NCBI GenBank assembly: GCA_034440575.1
Contig: JAOTOL010001366.1
Location: 467,501-531,500, forward strand
Source: Imbricaverruca yamaguchii
Taxonomy: Eukaryota; Arthropoda; Thecostraca; Neoverrucidae
Direction of reading: 5' to 3'
DNA length: 64,000 nt
Position 1 is the first letter of the stretch. Each line of letters opens with the position of its first letter. The notes under the pieces were generated by a model that did not search any database, was not told where the DNA came from, and saw only the letters and a list, made by a program, of their open reading frames with translations. Positions 22,596-35,599 of this stretch are shown piece by piece. The position numbers and the translations under genes were made by a program.

Positions 22596-23555
22596 GCCAC
22601 GACCAGCCGATCAATGACCACGTGGAGTCCGATCTAAGCGCACATCGCACAAGAAACCGGAAGTCATGGGCTTCTCCTCGATGCGTACAATGAGACGTCA
22701 CGGTCGACAGCTGGGCAGGGTGCTGGTGTTCCGTTCGTACGACGCGCACGCACGACGAACTACGCCTCCAGACGTGCGTGGGCCACGTCGTCGGCCCGGC
22801 GGCGCGTCGACGTCGTGACGTCACAGGCGCGCCCGACACCCGCAGCATGCGGGCGGCGCCGGCGGCCGCCGGGTGGCGTCACGGACAAGGTCGCCGGCGC
22901 GCTCGTCGGCTTCCGGTGCGGTGTGACGGACGCCGACGGAGGCGTCGCGCACGCGGCGCACTCAGGGCCACACTGCCCCGCGCGAGGTGTTCGGCCGCGG
23001 CCAGCCTCATCGGAGTCGGCACGGCGGATCGGATGATTCGTCAGAATTCAAATCAGCACTGTGTTGCTGCTCTCGCGCTTGGGTGTGAGCAGACTCGTCG
23101 TGCCTCTCTGTCAACTAACAATGAGGCACCAGCAGTGTGTAGCGGACTACGGGCGATAGCGTTCCCGATCGCATCTAACCGTTGTCTTTGGTGCGTGCGC
23201 GGGTACGCCTCGGCCGTACAATTGCCCCGCTATCTGGTCGTTCACAAGGTGCCCGGGTACGCCTCGGTCGTTCAATTGCCCTGCCATCTGGCGGTTCACA
23301 ACACGCCACTTAGCGACGCGGAACGAACAAGTTCGGCTCAGTCAGTCACATGCCGAAGGGTCACCCTGGTCAGGCTTGGCTCCTCCCCACTTCACCGCCA
23401 GCAAAAAGTGGTGGCGGCGGTTCTGCCTCACCCCAGCCCATCGACGCTGGCGCATCCGCACAGGTCGAACTCGTCAAAGTTACCGCTGCAAGTTCTCACC
23501 GGGCCGGAAGCCAGCCGGCCAGCCAGTCGCAGGCTGCCGCTTCTTACCCAGTGTG
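22596..23555. other. GC-rich unique sequence
   Basis: CpG-rich at 22740-23040. A two-copy direct repeat of about 54 bp (GGGTACGCCTCGG...) lies at 23200-23305. No supported gene. Confidence 0.4.
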
Positions 23556-23875
23556 CCAGTGGCCCCGCCATGGGCTGCCACTGCTTCTCGCCACTGGGCC
23601 AGTGGGCCCGCCATGGGACACCACTGCACGGCAGTAGACCACTGTTTCTCCCCTACTAGGCCAGTGGGCCCGCCATGGGCTGCCACTGTTTCTCCCCTAC
23701 TGGGCCAGTGGGCCCGCCATGGGCTGCCACTGTTTCTCCCCTACTGGGCCAGTGGGCCCGCCATGGGCTGCCACTGTTTCTCCCCTACTGGGCCAGTGGG
23801 CCCGCCATGGGCTGCCACTGTTTCTCGCCACTGGGCCAGTGGGCTCGCCACGGGACGTCACTTCGCCCCAGTTAA
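23556..23875. repeat. 44-bp tandem array
   Basis: About seven copies of CCAGTGGGCCCGCCATGGGC TGCCACTGTTTCTCCCCTAC TGGG. The outer copies are more diverged. Confidence 0.94.
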
Positions 23876-24490
23876 CTAACGGTCGTCGGCGGGCGGAAAA
23901 ATGGGCACCGGTGCCGATCCCGCCGGCACGGCTGCCGCTCTTGCGGGTCTGCGGAGTCACGTGCACGGGTCGTCCACGGAGGCGAACTGGTGCACGAGTG
24001 AAGGCGCCATTTCAGTGCGTTTGCACAGGCCGGTTACCGCTTCCGGCTGACCAGTGCACACTGCACACACGCCACTCGTCGACCAAGGTCCCACGCTAAC
24101 AAACTTGGCGAGTTTGTGGTCTGTACTGGCAAATTGTTTGACTGCTCGAGTTACCCAACAGAACCGCAGCGCATCACGCTGACGCTGTAGCTACCATGAG
24201 CTTATCGCACAAAATGGCTGTTTTAGACCCCCGGCTTGTGCACCACCTTTCGCTGAAGAAACGCGTAGGGGCCCTAAGCCACCTGTAGGAGGCGAATAGA
24301 TGCGGCATAGAAGCAGGCCACGCGAGACGATTCGATCCCCGCCATCCTGGCTCCGTAAAACACACATTTCACGGTGGGTGAATAGGTGAATCAGGTAATG
24401 GTGCCTTGCCCGAGTTCTCCACATCGTCGGTTGGCTCTTTTTGCCACATGACTGCCCGCTCACTTGTTGCATTTTTCTGGACAAATTACG
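23876..24490. other. Unique sequence
   Basis: No supported gene. A minus-strand GGGATCGAATCGTC at about 24325-24340 resembles a tRNA B box, but no matching A box was found. Confidence 0.35.
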
Positions 24491-25790
24491 ACATGGACGT
24501 CAGTCTCGTGAACAGCATCAGCCTCAGACGTGGACGTCAGTCTCGTGAGCAGCCTCAGCCTCAGACGTGGACGTCAGTCTCGTGAGCAGCGCCAGCCCTA
24601 GACGTGGACGTCAGTCTCGTGAGCAGCATCAGCCTCAGACGTGGACGTCAGTCTCGTGAGCAGCGCCAGCCCCAGACGTGGACGTCAGTCTCGTGAGCAG
24701 CATCAGCCCCAGACGTGGACGTCAGTCTCGTGAGCAGCGCCAGCCCTAGACGTGGACGTCAGTCTCGTGAGCAGCACCAGCCTCAGACGTGGGCGTCAGT
24801 CTCGCCAACCTCAGACGTGAACGTCGGTCTCGTGAGCAGCGCCAGCCTCAGACGTGAACGTCAGTCCCGTGAGCAGCATCAGCCCCAGACGTGGACGTCA
24901 GTCTCGTGAGCAGCGCCAGCCTCCGACGAGGACGTCAGTCTCGTGAGCAACACCAGCCTCAGACGCGGACGTCAGTCCCGTGAGCAGCGCCAGCCTCAGA
25001 CGTGGACGTCAGTCTCGTGAGCAGCACCAGCCTCAGACGTGGACGTCAGTCTCGTGAGCAGCGCCAGCCTCAGACGTGGACGTCAGTCTCGTAAGCAGCG
25101 CCAGCCTCAGTCGTGGACGTCAGTCTCGTGAGCAGCGCCAGCCTCAGACGTGTACGTCAGTCTCGTGAGCAGCGCCAGCCTCAGACGTGAACGTCAGTCT
25201 CGTGAGCAGCATCAGCCCCAGACGTGGACGTCAGTCTCGTGAGCAGCGCCAGCCTCCGACGAGGACGTCAGTCTCGTGAGCAACACCAGCCTCAGACGCG
25301 GACGTCAGTCCCGTGAGCAGCGCCAGCCTCAGACGTGGACGTCAGTCTCGTGAGCAGCACCAGCCTCAGACGTGGACGTCAGTCTCGTGAGCAGCGCCAG
25401 CCTCAGTCGTGGACGTCAGTCTCGTAAGCAGCGCCAGCCTCAGTCGTGGACGTCAGTCTCGTGAGCAGCGCCAGCCTCAGACGTGTACGTCAGTCTCGTG
25501 AGCAGCATCAGCCCCAGACGTGGACGTCAGTCTCGTGAGCAACACCAGCCTCAGACGTGGACGTCAGTCTCGTGAGCAGCGCCAGCCTCAGACGAGGACG
25601 TGAGTCTCGTGAGCAGCATCAGCCCCAGACGTGGACGTCATTCTCGTGAGCAGCATCAGCCCCAGACGTGGACGTCAGTCTCGTGAGCAGCATCAGCCCC
25701 AGACGTGGACGTCAGTCTCGTGAGCAGCGCCAGCCTCAGACGTGGACGTCAGTCTCGTGAGCAGCACCAGCCCCAGACGTGAGTGTCCTC
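24491..25790. repeat. 37-bp tandem array with 333-bp higher-order structure
   Basis: About 35 copies of GTGGACGTCAGTCTCGTGAG CAGCGCCAGCCTCAGAC. Variant units recur in the same order at a distance of exactly nine units: the CTCCGACGAG variant at 24921 reappears at 25254, 333 bp away, followed by the same neighbouring variants. Confidence 0.96.
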
Positions 25791-28729
25791 CCGTGACGCG
25801 ACCCTGCTGTTTCTTCTGCCGCGGAGGTGCACGGGTATTGACACACGCGCTGGCCGTCATTACGCCGCATTGCAAACATCACGTGTTTATGTCTTTCCTT
25901 GAAGTCAACACTGGATGGTTGACGAAATGCCCTCACCGGATCAGAGCTTAGGTGAGCAGGGTTTGTCGCGAAAATCCTGAGTCTGAGACCCGATGCTGTA
26001 GTGTTGGTTGAACGTGCGTGAAGCCGCTGAGCGAGGACGACCCAGGTGGGCGAGCCCTCAGTGAGCTGCCAGTGGCTGCATGTAATAATCGGAACACCTG
26101 AACAACACCCTGCAGATCTCGCGCTCCCGCCAGTCAATGTTCTGCTGAAGGTGAAGATGCAGTCTGGAGGTTTTTAGCTCATCAAACTGGAGCTTTCTCC
26201 AGCGAATATCAATGATGATTCGACACTGAAAGCTTTCGCTGTATGGAGGCTATCTTGCACTTATATTTATAAATTTAGTTGTAATTCTACATGGGTGGGT
26301 TTATGGACCAAGGTCTTATGCTAAGCAGGGCTTGTTGCGTGAACCCTGACCACACCATCCGCTCCGTCAACTCCAGTTCCACGGCATAATTTCACGGGAA
26401 GTTTAACATGCGCGCAGAAAGACCTCTAGCATGTCGCAAACCGAAAGAGGCGGACCTCATACATCTTCGGAAACTAGGAGGGCAAAGCTTGGAGGAAAGA
26501 CTGCGGCTGTAGTGAACTCGCCGCAGTCAACTTTTACGATCCTAGATCAATGCCCTCAGGGTCTAACGAGGTCAGCCGATGGGTCGGCGCGCCTCATCTC
26601 CTCGCCACCGATCCGACAAAACCTTTGTGGCGACTGGCCGGCGGTCGATGGGTCAACTTTGCATCCAAGCAGTGTCAATGTTTAGCAACGTTTTTTTTAA
26701 TCGCTTTATTTGCGATGTGTTTCTCAAGGTTCAACAAGGGAATAATATTTCGTTGGAGCATCCCTGCCCGTTTTTAGATATTGTCGACAAACAGAAGGGG
26801 TAGATAGGTTCAAATGCAGATTAGAGCTCTAACAAACTGAATGATCGGGGCGATAGACTGTAATCTAGCCGCCTGAGCGATCTGGCTGCAAACTGTGCTC
26901 TCACGACCTGCTGCGGTGCACTGAATACTAACGTAGTTAACCATAATCTAACGCACGGTGCGCACATGAAATTTGAAGTAATTTCCTCCGGTCCTGTACC
27001 AACACGAAACCAGCTATTGTTTCCGGTGGTGTCACCTACTCACAAGGTGCAATATTCGGTTCCTCTGGCTGAATACTACACCAACGCAATATTTGGTGCC
27101 TCTTGCCGAATACCTATGCAATGTTTGGCACTCCGGGCTGAATTCAGCACCAATGCAGTGTTTGGCGCCTCCGACTGAATGCTACGGCAATATAATATTG
27201 TGTGCCTCCGACTGTATACCACACAAATACACCCTGACGATGCTTCGGCTGTCGAACAGTGGTGTGGCAGCGACGTGTCACAACCTTTGCCGACCGGCGG
27301 CATCGCTGCAGTGTCCAGGTCCCCCAGTGCGAAGTGTTTAAACCTGCTCATTTCGCAAACATGACGTGTCAAATTATGATCATTATGCTTCCTTAGACTA
27401 AGAGCTAAGTGGGGTTTGAAAGCTAACAGGCAATTTGTGCTTCCGACAGTTGAATCATGCAGCAGATTTCGCTCTGAGAATTCACTTTCTGCAAACAGGC
27501 AAAGCATTGGTCACTCACAAAGATAATCTCCCAGTGTGGTGGCATGATCCGTTAGCAATTCCCGGAAGCCAGTTGCCCGTGCATCGTGCTTTCTCACCAT
27601 TCTCTTTCGACAGATAGTAGTGGCTGCTTTACGGCCTGTGCTTAGCCCGGTTGTGGAACGCTGGCGCATCCGCAGGAGCCATCGTCGCGTAACTGTTGAG
27701 TGATTGCCGCGCTAATAGAGCATAGACCGCTACTGTATGCGGAGTCAAATGATGGCGAGGCAGCGAGCACCGCTTAAACGTCACCCTATACACCCCAGTG
27801 TCAGCTTAGCGGCGCTCCCGGCTGACGGCCAGGCCGGACGCCATGGCGCCTAGCCTGCGGCCTGCGGCCTGCGGGCCTGCGGGCCTGCGGCCGACCAGCG
27901 GTCAGTGAGTCGGCCCCTGTGCTGACACCGTCCCCGCATGGTCAAATCAATGAAGCGAGCATAGCAAGGTGGGTTCAGGTATTCCCCTGGGCTCTCACAA
28001 TGGCGCTGCGCGAGTTAAAGAGAACATCAGATGCGTGGGCTCATCGTCGGGTGAATTGAGCCCCCTCAGTGCGGTGCGACCTTGACGTTTCAGTTGCGAT
28101 CCCGGAATTACTCTACGCTCTGGACTCAACTCATGCTTAGTACACGAACTACTTGACTTGTGGCATTTATGATAACCGTTTGGGCGTCTATTTTCCCAAA
28201 AAGATGCTCGGTGTGGATTGCAAAGATTGACAGACACCGACCGCAAACTGACGTATAGGCTTGCAAGTTTCAACAACGATTTGGCTTAATGGACAGATTG
28301 TCATTATCTGAAAATCTAGATGCAAGAACAACTTAAATACATACCAAATTATGGTATAATTGTCCAAAAAATACCACAGGAACATTCAGCGATGGTATCG
28401 GAGCACATGCTTCCGCTTCGGAATTGATGATATCGTTCACATTCTTCTTGTCTCGCTCCGGACACGAGAACTAGACGGCACAAAAGCAGGATTTCCGCTG
28501 ACGGAAACTCGCCACGACCAGCTCACTGCGCCGAGTGTCCTCGCGACCCCGACCTACACGCCTGGATGACCGGAAACCGGCTCCCCAGCTGCGCCAACGC
28601 GAGTAGCCGGCTTTGTCTGAGGACCGGCTGACGGTTCCGTTGTCGGCCGGCCTGGTCTGATGGCCGGCTGACCGCCCATTGTTTCACCAGGGTGTCCCAT
28701 GTCGGCCTAGTCGGTTGGTGGCCGAATGT
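25791..28729. other. Unique sequence with weak repeats
   Basis: The sequence is mostly AT-moderate. At 27045-27230 there is a degenerate repeat of 35-40 bp (GAATACTACACCAACGCAAT-like). At 27848-27890 there is a short GCCTGCGG run. No gene or transposon protein was recognised. Confidence 0.4.
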
Positions 28730-28995
28730 CACGGTCGCCCTGCCACCTGGCAGGTGTGGAGGTCAGGTGTGGGGCGGGCCGCCACGGTCGCCCTGCCACC
28801 TGGCAGGTGTGGAGGTCAGGTGTGCGGCCGGCCGCCACGGTCGCCCTGCCACCTGGCAGGTGTGGAGGTCAGGTGTGGGGCCGGCCGCCACGGTCGCCCT
28901 GCCACCTGGCAGGTGTGGAGGTCAGGTGTGGGGCCGGCCGCCACGGTCGCCCTGCCACCTGGCAGGTGTGGAGGTCAGGTGTGCGGCCGGCCGCC
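28730..28995. repeat. 53-bp tandem array
   Basis: Five copies of CACGGTCGCCCTGCCACCTG GCAGGTGTGGAGGTCAGGTG TGGGGCCGGCCGC, nearly identical. Each unit contains an internal near-palindrome (CCACCTGGCAGGTGTGG). Confidence 0.95.
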
Positions 28996-29286
28996 CAGTC
29001 CCACCAGGTTGTCACGCCCGGTACATACCATCGAATAGCTCTGAAAAAGAAGCAGGGAGGAAGCACGAGGACAGCAGCTCTTATGTCGAGTAGCTTTTAC
29101 CTTGTCCCATGGTATGAATGGCAAGAAACCACTTAAGAATTTCCCCCACCCCAGCGTCAAAGATCATTCCTGCACTGCACATCGTTCTCCAACGACCACC
29201 ACAGCGATAAGTGGCTTCTGAAGCGACCGACGCCACATCTCCGGATCGTCTCGTCTTTGGCGTGCCGGCCCTGTGGCCAGCGCTTC

Positions 29287-29406
29287 GATCAGTACGCGGC
29301 GCTGTGTTGGCCGAGAGCGGGGTCGGGTGGAGCAGTGGCACCTGCCGATCAGTACGCGGCGCTGTGTTGGCCGAGAGCGGGGTCGGGTGGAGCGGTGGCA
29401 CCTGCT
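29287..29406. repeat. 60-bp direct duplication
   Basis: Two adjacent 60-bp copies starting GATCAGTACGCGGCGCTGTG differ at one or two bases. The plus-strand translation just before it (ACRPCGQRFDQYAALCW) superficially resembles half a C2H2 finger, but no histidines follow. Confidence 0.85.
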
Positions 29407-29624
29407 GTTGGGCAGCGTGACGCCTGCGAACGACCGCCCGCAGGCGCACCGCAGCCGTCGGCACAGTATGGCCGGCGCAGAGAAGGTCGGGCACAGATGG
29501 CGCCGTTAGCCGCCCGTGGCCGCTTTCCGGTTCAGTGAGCATGGAGCGGCGCCGCCGGAGTCCCCGGCGTCGCTGGCGTTGGTGGCGCGCCGACTGTCGG
29601 CGGCCCTCGGCCGCTGGCCAGAGC

Positions 29625-29965
29625 AAAGCACCCCGTGCCGGCCAGAGGACGCTGGCCGCCAGCGGAAGGCATCCTCAGGCCGGAGGCTCTGGGGGACACA
29701 CTCTTCTGGCCAGACGACGCTGGCCGCTAGTCGGCCGGTGGTTCCGAGTAACACACCCTGCTGGTAAGACGCCGCGGGCTGCTGGTCGGCCGGTGGCTCT
29801 GAGGAACATACCCTGCTGACCAGAGGACGCTGGCCGCTAGTCGGCCGGTGGCTCTGAGGAACACACCCTGCTGACCAGAGGACGCTGGCCGCCAGCGGAA
29901 GGCATCCTCAAGCCGGAGCTCTGAGGAACACACCCAGAGAACGCCACGGGCCGCTGGTCGGCCGG
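29625..29965. repeat. Irregular tandem repeat, about 60 bp
   Basis: About six diverged copies of CCAGAGGACGCTGGCCGCTA GTCGGCCGGTGGCTCTGAGG AACACACCCTGCTGA, some with an AGCGGAAGGCATCCTC replacement that itself recurs at 29658 and 29896. Confidence 0.88.
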
Positions 29966-32900
29966 TGCTTCCGTGCAACACGCGCCGCCGGCTGCCCCCT
30001 CTCCCCAGGTTCCGGTGGCTTCCAATCGGTCGATCGGTGAACTGGGCCGATCGAATGGGCAGCCCGAGTCGACCGACCGGTCAGGCCGGATCCGGAGCGT
30101 CCCTGTCTGCGCGCCGACGGACAGTGAACCCGCCACCCGGTAGCACCCCGGTCATGACATTGGCTCCAGCGAATAGCCACATATTATGCAGGCAGCAGAG
30201 CGTGCAAACGCCACTCGGTTGCTGCCTTCGGCTTTTGCGCGCCATCTGCTGTGTCGAGCTATGCAATGGAAGGATCATTGACTTTTCTTTGAAACCCTAT
30301 ACGACATCAAGCAAAACTCTCTAAAACCTACATTCGTCTTACAACAATCTACCACACGACAAAATTATTAAGGGATATGTTTATGTGATGAAATGCAGTC
30401 TTAGATAGTGCTATGTGTTGCGTTGCGTTCTCCTTCACGCCCGGCTTGTTGGTTGCCCCATTGTCTACTCTCTGCCTCTAAATCTGCGCTGCGGTGAATT
30501 TTTATCGGCTCTTTTTTATCTTGAAGCACATCTCAGTTGCCTTTTTTCAACCAATTTGGCAGCTAGCCGAACATCTTCCCACATTCCTCCGTTTCCCTTG
30601 CAAGCGACAAATTTCCCGGTGAAAAAAAAACCTTGCACGAGACTGACACCGTTCCTCCAAAGGTGAGGAGATGCTTCAGCCATGGCGACCTGTGCTCAGT
30701 TAAGATTGGAGGCAGTCATTTTACAAACGACGCAATGAGCCCATCAACTACTATGAGCCGAATCGAGCGGTTAGCACGTCAGTTTGTTTTTGTATGCTTG
30801 TACGATCTTTCTGTCCCGCTATGTTGCGGGACCAATTACGTCCTGAGCCGTTCACGATGCCATGATCACATAATTGCACTGCTTCCAACTGAACGCTTTG
30901 TGTCGATAACCACGTGCTTAGGTTAGCTTCGGCACATAAAATCAGCCTCCAAACTTCCAGTCACGACGGCAATTGCGCTTCGTGATGAAGCTAACCGCAG
31001 CGTGCCGCGTCTGATGGAAAAAAAAGTCGCCGCTGTCGTCGGAGTCACATGGAATGTCAGCAGAGGACGCCAGTCGCTGCGAAGGGTCGCTCCTCGGACG
31101 GGCGATAATTGGCGCCAGCTGCGCCAAAAGTGTCACTCGTCGGCGCCGGCACAAGGCAGCGGCTCTGTCGCCACACCTCCGGCCGACATTAGGCCACTGT
31201 CGGCTCAGAAAGAAGCGGGGCTTGTTCTGCGACGAGGTCACGGCAGGGGTCACCTCAGCCCCGACTAACGGATCCTCCCCGTCGCCAGAAACAGACGCGC
31301 GCCAGTTGCCCACGCAAAATTCGCAGGCATCGCTGGTGATGGTCTGCGACCTGACCGCTGGCGCAATTGTCATTAAACTGTGCTGCGATTGTTATTCGAT
31401 TCTGGCATGATTGTAGGATAATTGCGGCTTTATTGTGTCGTACTTGTGACTTGGCTGTGATGTGATTATGGCATCATTGTGTCATAATCGTGACTTCATT
31501 GCGGTGTGACTGGATCAGTATGGTCGGCGAGCCTGACTGGCTGTGTGTGCGCCTGACTGGTCGTCTGTTCGCCTGGCTGGCTGTGTGTGCGCCTGGCTGA
31601 CTGCTAGCGGCTTCAGGTGGCCGACGCGGTTGGTCCGAGAGCTGCTACCGACCGTGACGTCACGACTCGGCCGTCCACCGGCGGCTGTCGGCTTGCCTCT
31701 CGCCATTAGCCGACGCCTGCAGGTTTCCGTCACCGACATGCGCCTCCCAGAGCCATCCGTTTGTGGCGACAAGTGTGTGCGGCTCTGACGGCCCTAATAG
31801 CACTTGTGTGAATCATCTTGTTTGTGAAGCGAGCGCTCGGGTTCGGACAGCCCGAGTGGGTTGCGGTGCCGTTTGAATAGCGGGCAGCCGTATCAGCGGT
31901 CACAGAATCGGTACACAGTGATGCATTACCCACGTGCACGGTGCTTTTACGACCCGGCTGGCCTGTCGCGCGACCCGACCCGAGTGTCACCCGATGCCCA
32001 AACGAGCCTCGGGGCACAAACCGGTGCACAGGCCGGTAGCTGACGGTGCTGCTGAGCTTCTCACCATAAGGGGCTCGGTCGGCAAGACGGGGTGCTGCCC
32101 ACGCGAGAAACGTCACTGCTGCGGCCAAAGTTGACGGTGGCGAAACAACTGGGCAGTCTTCGACAGGTGATAATCCAGGTGCAGTTGTTCACGGATTGAT
32201 GGTATTACACATGCAACTGAGCCGAACTGAGTTAGCTCAGTTTAGTTCAGGGGAATATTACAATTCAATTCAGCTCGAATTGGCTCTAGTGCATTCAATT
32301 TAACTCTCGACCACACTCCAGTCCACGCTCAATAACACGCTAACGTATGCACTAGTCACCTTCTCAGTTCATTTACCACACCTCATCATTTTTCTGAGTG
32401 ATCGCTAAGATCCCACACCACCACCATGCCTTATCCAAATATACTTTCACGTACTTCATGCTCACTGTATCACGCTCTGCTGAGCACATTAAAATATACC
32501 CCCGAACTGCCTTACTGAAGTTGTGGTAGATAAGAATTATCATCACTATCAGCAGTATAGTTACCAATAAACCAAAATATCGACCAAAAATAAGTGCCAA
32601 CAAACCAATAAGCATATGCTGATATACCTCTCAAATAAAAGCTACTCATGGCATGGGATACCACCGACCGAAGTATATATGCAATACGACGGAGCATGCA
32701 ATTCAGGCATCATGCATTTTTTTTTGCTAATTCCGTAAATAATAATAATTAATAAGTTAACAAATATGTAATGATTGAAACCCTTAGCGAAGGCATGCTG
32801 ACCAACGATAGCAGGTAAACGTGAATCTAGTGCCGTGGACGGTTCCGTTATTTATCAATGCTTCTGTAATTGAAATGCTTGTTTGAAATTTGGACTATCC

Positions 32901-33445
32901 TACCTGTCCTTCGAAAAATGCAACAATCCGGTGTATCTATTTGAATGGGTCGTCACTTAGCATTCGTATCTTAACTCGGCATTCGGGGCTGGAGCTCAGA
33001 ACAGTAGGACTTCAAGCTGGTGACAAGGGGCAGGCTCGCAGTGCCCGTTCCGAAGGCACGCCTCCTCTGATTGTTCCCCGAACCCATCGGCTTGTTTGCA
33101 GACGTAAAATGAAGAAGTGAATTGTCACGCTCCGTCGACAGCGACTTCGCACTGCGATTGGTGGCGGCCGTTGCTCCAGTGTGTCTCCCAGGTATGGGTT
33201 CGGCCGGTTCTGCGGCTCGAGGTGGTGCTGGGTGGGTCCTGTGTGTTACCGCCGATTGATACACGAACGGTGGTTTCTGGAGCAAGGTCATGGAACGGCC
33301 CAAACAGACATGCCAGGAGAGGAGGAGGGAATCACTTGCATCGATTGTTTTCACAAGATGTGAATTTGATTAGTAGTTTCAGAAAAGTGGGACAGCCTTG
33401 GCTCCCTGCACCCATCCCCCTATTTCTACATCATTGGCCAACAGC
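29966..33445. other. Unique sequence
   Basis: AT-rich with GC-rich islands at 31000-31330 and 31500-31780. No exon could be supported. A short phrase-like repeat (GCCTGACTGGCTGTGTGTGC) lies at 31525-31600. Confidence 0.35.
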
Positions 33446-33449
33446 GTTG

Positions 33450-34640
33450 CATTGAGCGGTGTCATATGGACTGTGGGATGCGAGCGGTGTCATATGGACT
33501 GTGACATGTGAGCGGTGTCATATGGACTGTGGCAGATAAGCGGTGTCATATGGACTGCGACACGTGAGCGGTATCATATGGACTGTGGCACGTGAACGGT
33601 GTCATATGGACTGTGACATGGGAGCGGTGTCATATGGACTGTGCCAGATAAGCGGTGTCATATGGACTGTGACATGTGAGCGGTGTCATATGAACTGTGA
33701 CATGTGAGCGGTGTCACATGAACTGTGATCCGTGAGCGGTGTCATACGGACTGTGACATGTGAGCGGTGTCATATGGACTGTGACATGTGAGCGGTGTCA
33801 TATGGACTGTGACATGTGAGCGGTGTCATATGGACTGTGATCCGTGAGCGGTGTCATACGGACTGTGACATGTGAGCGGTGTCATATGGACTGTGACATG
33901 TGAGCGGTGTCATATGGACTGTGACATGTGAGCGGTGTCACATGGACTGTGACATGTGAGCGGTGTCATATGAACTGTGACATGTGAGCGGTGCCATATG
34001 GACTGTGACATGTGAGCGGTGTCATATGGACTGTGACATGTGAGCGGTGTCATATGGACTGTGACATGTGAGCGGTGTCATATGGACTGTGACATGTGAG
34101 CGGTGTCATATGGACTGTGACATGTGAGCGGTGTCATATGGACTGTGACATGTGAGCGGTGTCATATGGACTGTGACATGTGAGCGGTGTCATATGGACT
34201 GTGACATGTGAGCGGTGTCATATGGACTGTGACATGTGAGCGGTGTCATATGGACTGTGACATGTGAGCGGTGTCATATGGACTGTGACATGTGAGCGGT
34301 GTCATATGGACTGTGACATGTGAGCGGTGTCATATGGACTGTGACATGTGAGCGGTGTCATATGGACTGTGACATGTGAGCGGTGTCATATGGACTGTGA
34401 CATGTGAGCGGTGTCATATGGACTGTGACATGTGAGCGGTGTCATATGAACTGTGACATGTGAGCGGTGTCATATGGACTGTGACATGTGAGCGGTGTCA
34501 TATGGACTGTGACATGTGAGCGGTGTCACATGAACTGTGGCAGGTGAGCGGTGTCATATGGACTATGACATGTGAGCGGTGTCATATGGACTGTGACATG
34601 TGAACGGTGTCATATGGACTGTGACCCGTGAACGATATGA
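33450..34640. repeat. 28-bp tandem array
   Basis: About 42 copies of GAGCGGTGTCATATGGACTG TGACATGT. The right part is almost uniform and the left part more variable. A variant pair (GATCCGTG...CATACGG) recurs 112 bp apart, four units, near 33727 and 33839. Confidence 0.97.
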
Positions 34641-35590
34641 TGTGCAGCGTAGCACGTGTGTGGAGACATGGAGACACGTGGAGAATATATAGCAGGTGGA
34701 TGGTGGCAGGGCACTGTCGAGCTCTGCCCTTCATCGGTCGCGCGGCAGAGACGACGGCCAGACATTTTCTTCAGCTGCCTCTGACGCCGGGGGGCCTTAC
34801 TCACAGGACAGGAACTGTGATTCGTGACGGCCGCGTAGGTCAGTGCTACACTTCCCTTATTTGGTGACCACTTTTTGACGCATGATCTGTGTTCACACAA
34901 AATGTGTGCATCTGTGCCTTGGAAAGTCACCCATGCCTGCCGAAATGGCCGTTGCAGAAGGTCCTGGTGTGCATCCGCTAGGCTAGGATCATACCAATCC
35001 GCTATGCTTATCACATTGCATGGAATCACACTAAGCTGGCATTTTGTTAGCGCCACGCTTGCTTCCAATATGTGAACATTTGCTATTCCATGCCTGTGAT
35101 TCGTAGGGACCACGGACATGCGTTGTAATCTGAACCGTGGAGTAGATTTCCACCTTAATCCGCAGTCTATCCCAGCTCCGCCCACCTCCACTCTGACGGG
35201 AGTGGCACCCGACACTCTGTGTTACTGGGCAATCCTGGGTGGAGACAACGACTAATGCTCTCACCATGCATCCGAAGATTGCAGCAGAAGGAGCTGTGTC
35301 CGTAGCAGACCAGCAACAAAACATCGACAAGGGTGCCGGATTGCACCACGCAGCCGGAAACCACTCCGATAATCTCCCTAATAGTGAGCAAGAAACCCTG
35401 GCTCAGCACATAGTACAGCACAGTGCAATTTTGTTACGATGCATCCTTCGCACAGTGTATGACATTGCATCTGCATTCTACATAATTCATGGCATTTCAT
35501 GGCTGAAGTTTGCATCGGTTTTGCAGATATGAACAGTGTTTTGTGCTGAGTCAGCCTTTAAACACGGTCATACGTCGACCAGATCGCTGG
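34641..35590. other. Unique sequence
   Basis: No supported gene. The minus-strand open frame of 201 codons here has no recognisable domain and begins inside the neighbouring array. Confidence 0.35.
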
Positions 35591-35599
35591 AACCCGTCA

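Noticed and set aside
24191..24484. Minus-strand tRNA-derived SINE
   Set aside because: A B-box-like GGATCGAATC exists, but no A box at the right distance and no target duplication was seen.
29257..29340. C2H2 zinc finger (CRPCGQRF...)
   Set aside because: The two histidines are missing and the segment is a duplicated GC-rich stretch.
30942..31373. Minus-strand 143-codon frame with several cysteines
   Set aside because: No recognisable domain, no convincing splice borders, and competing frames on the other strand.
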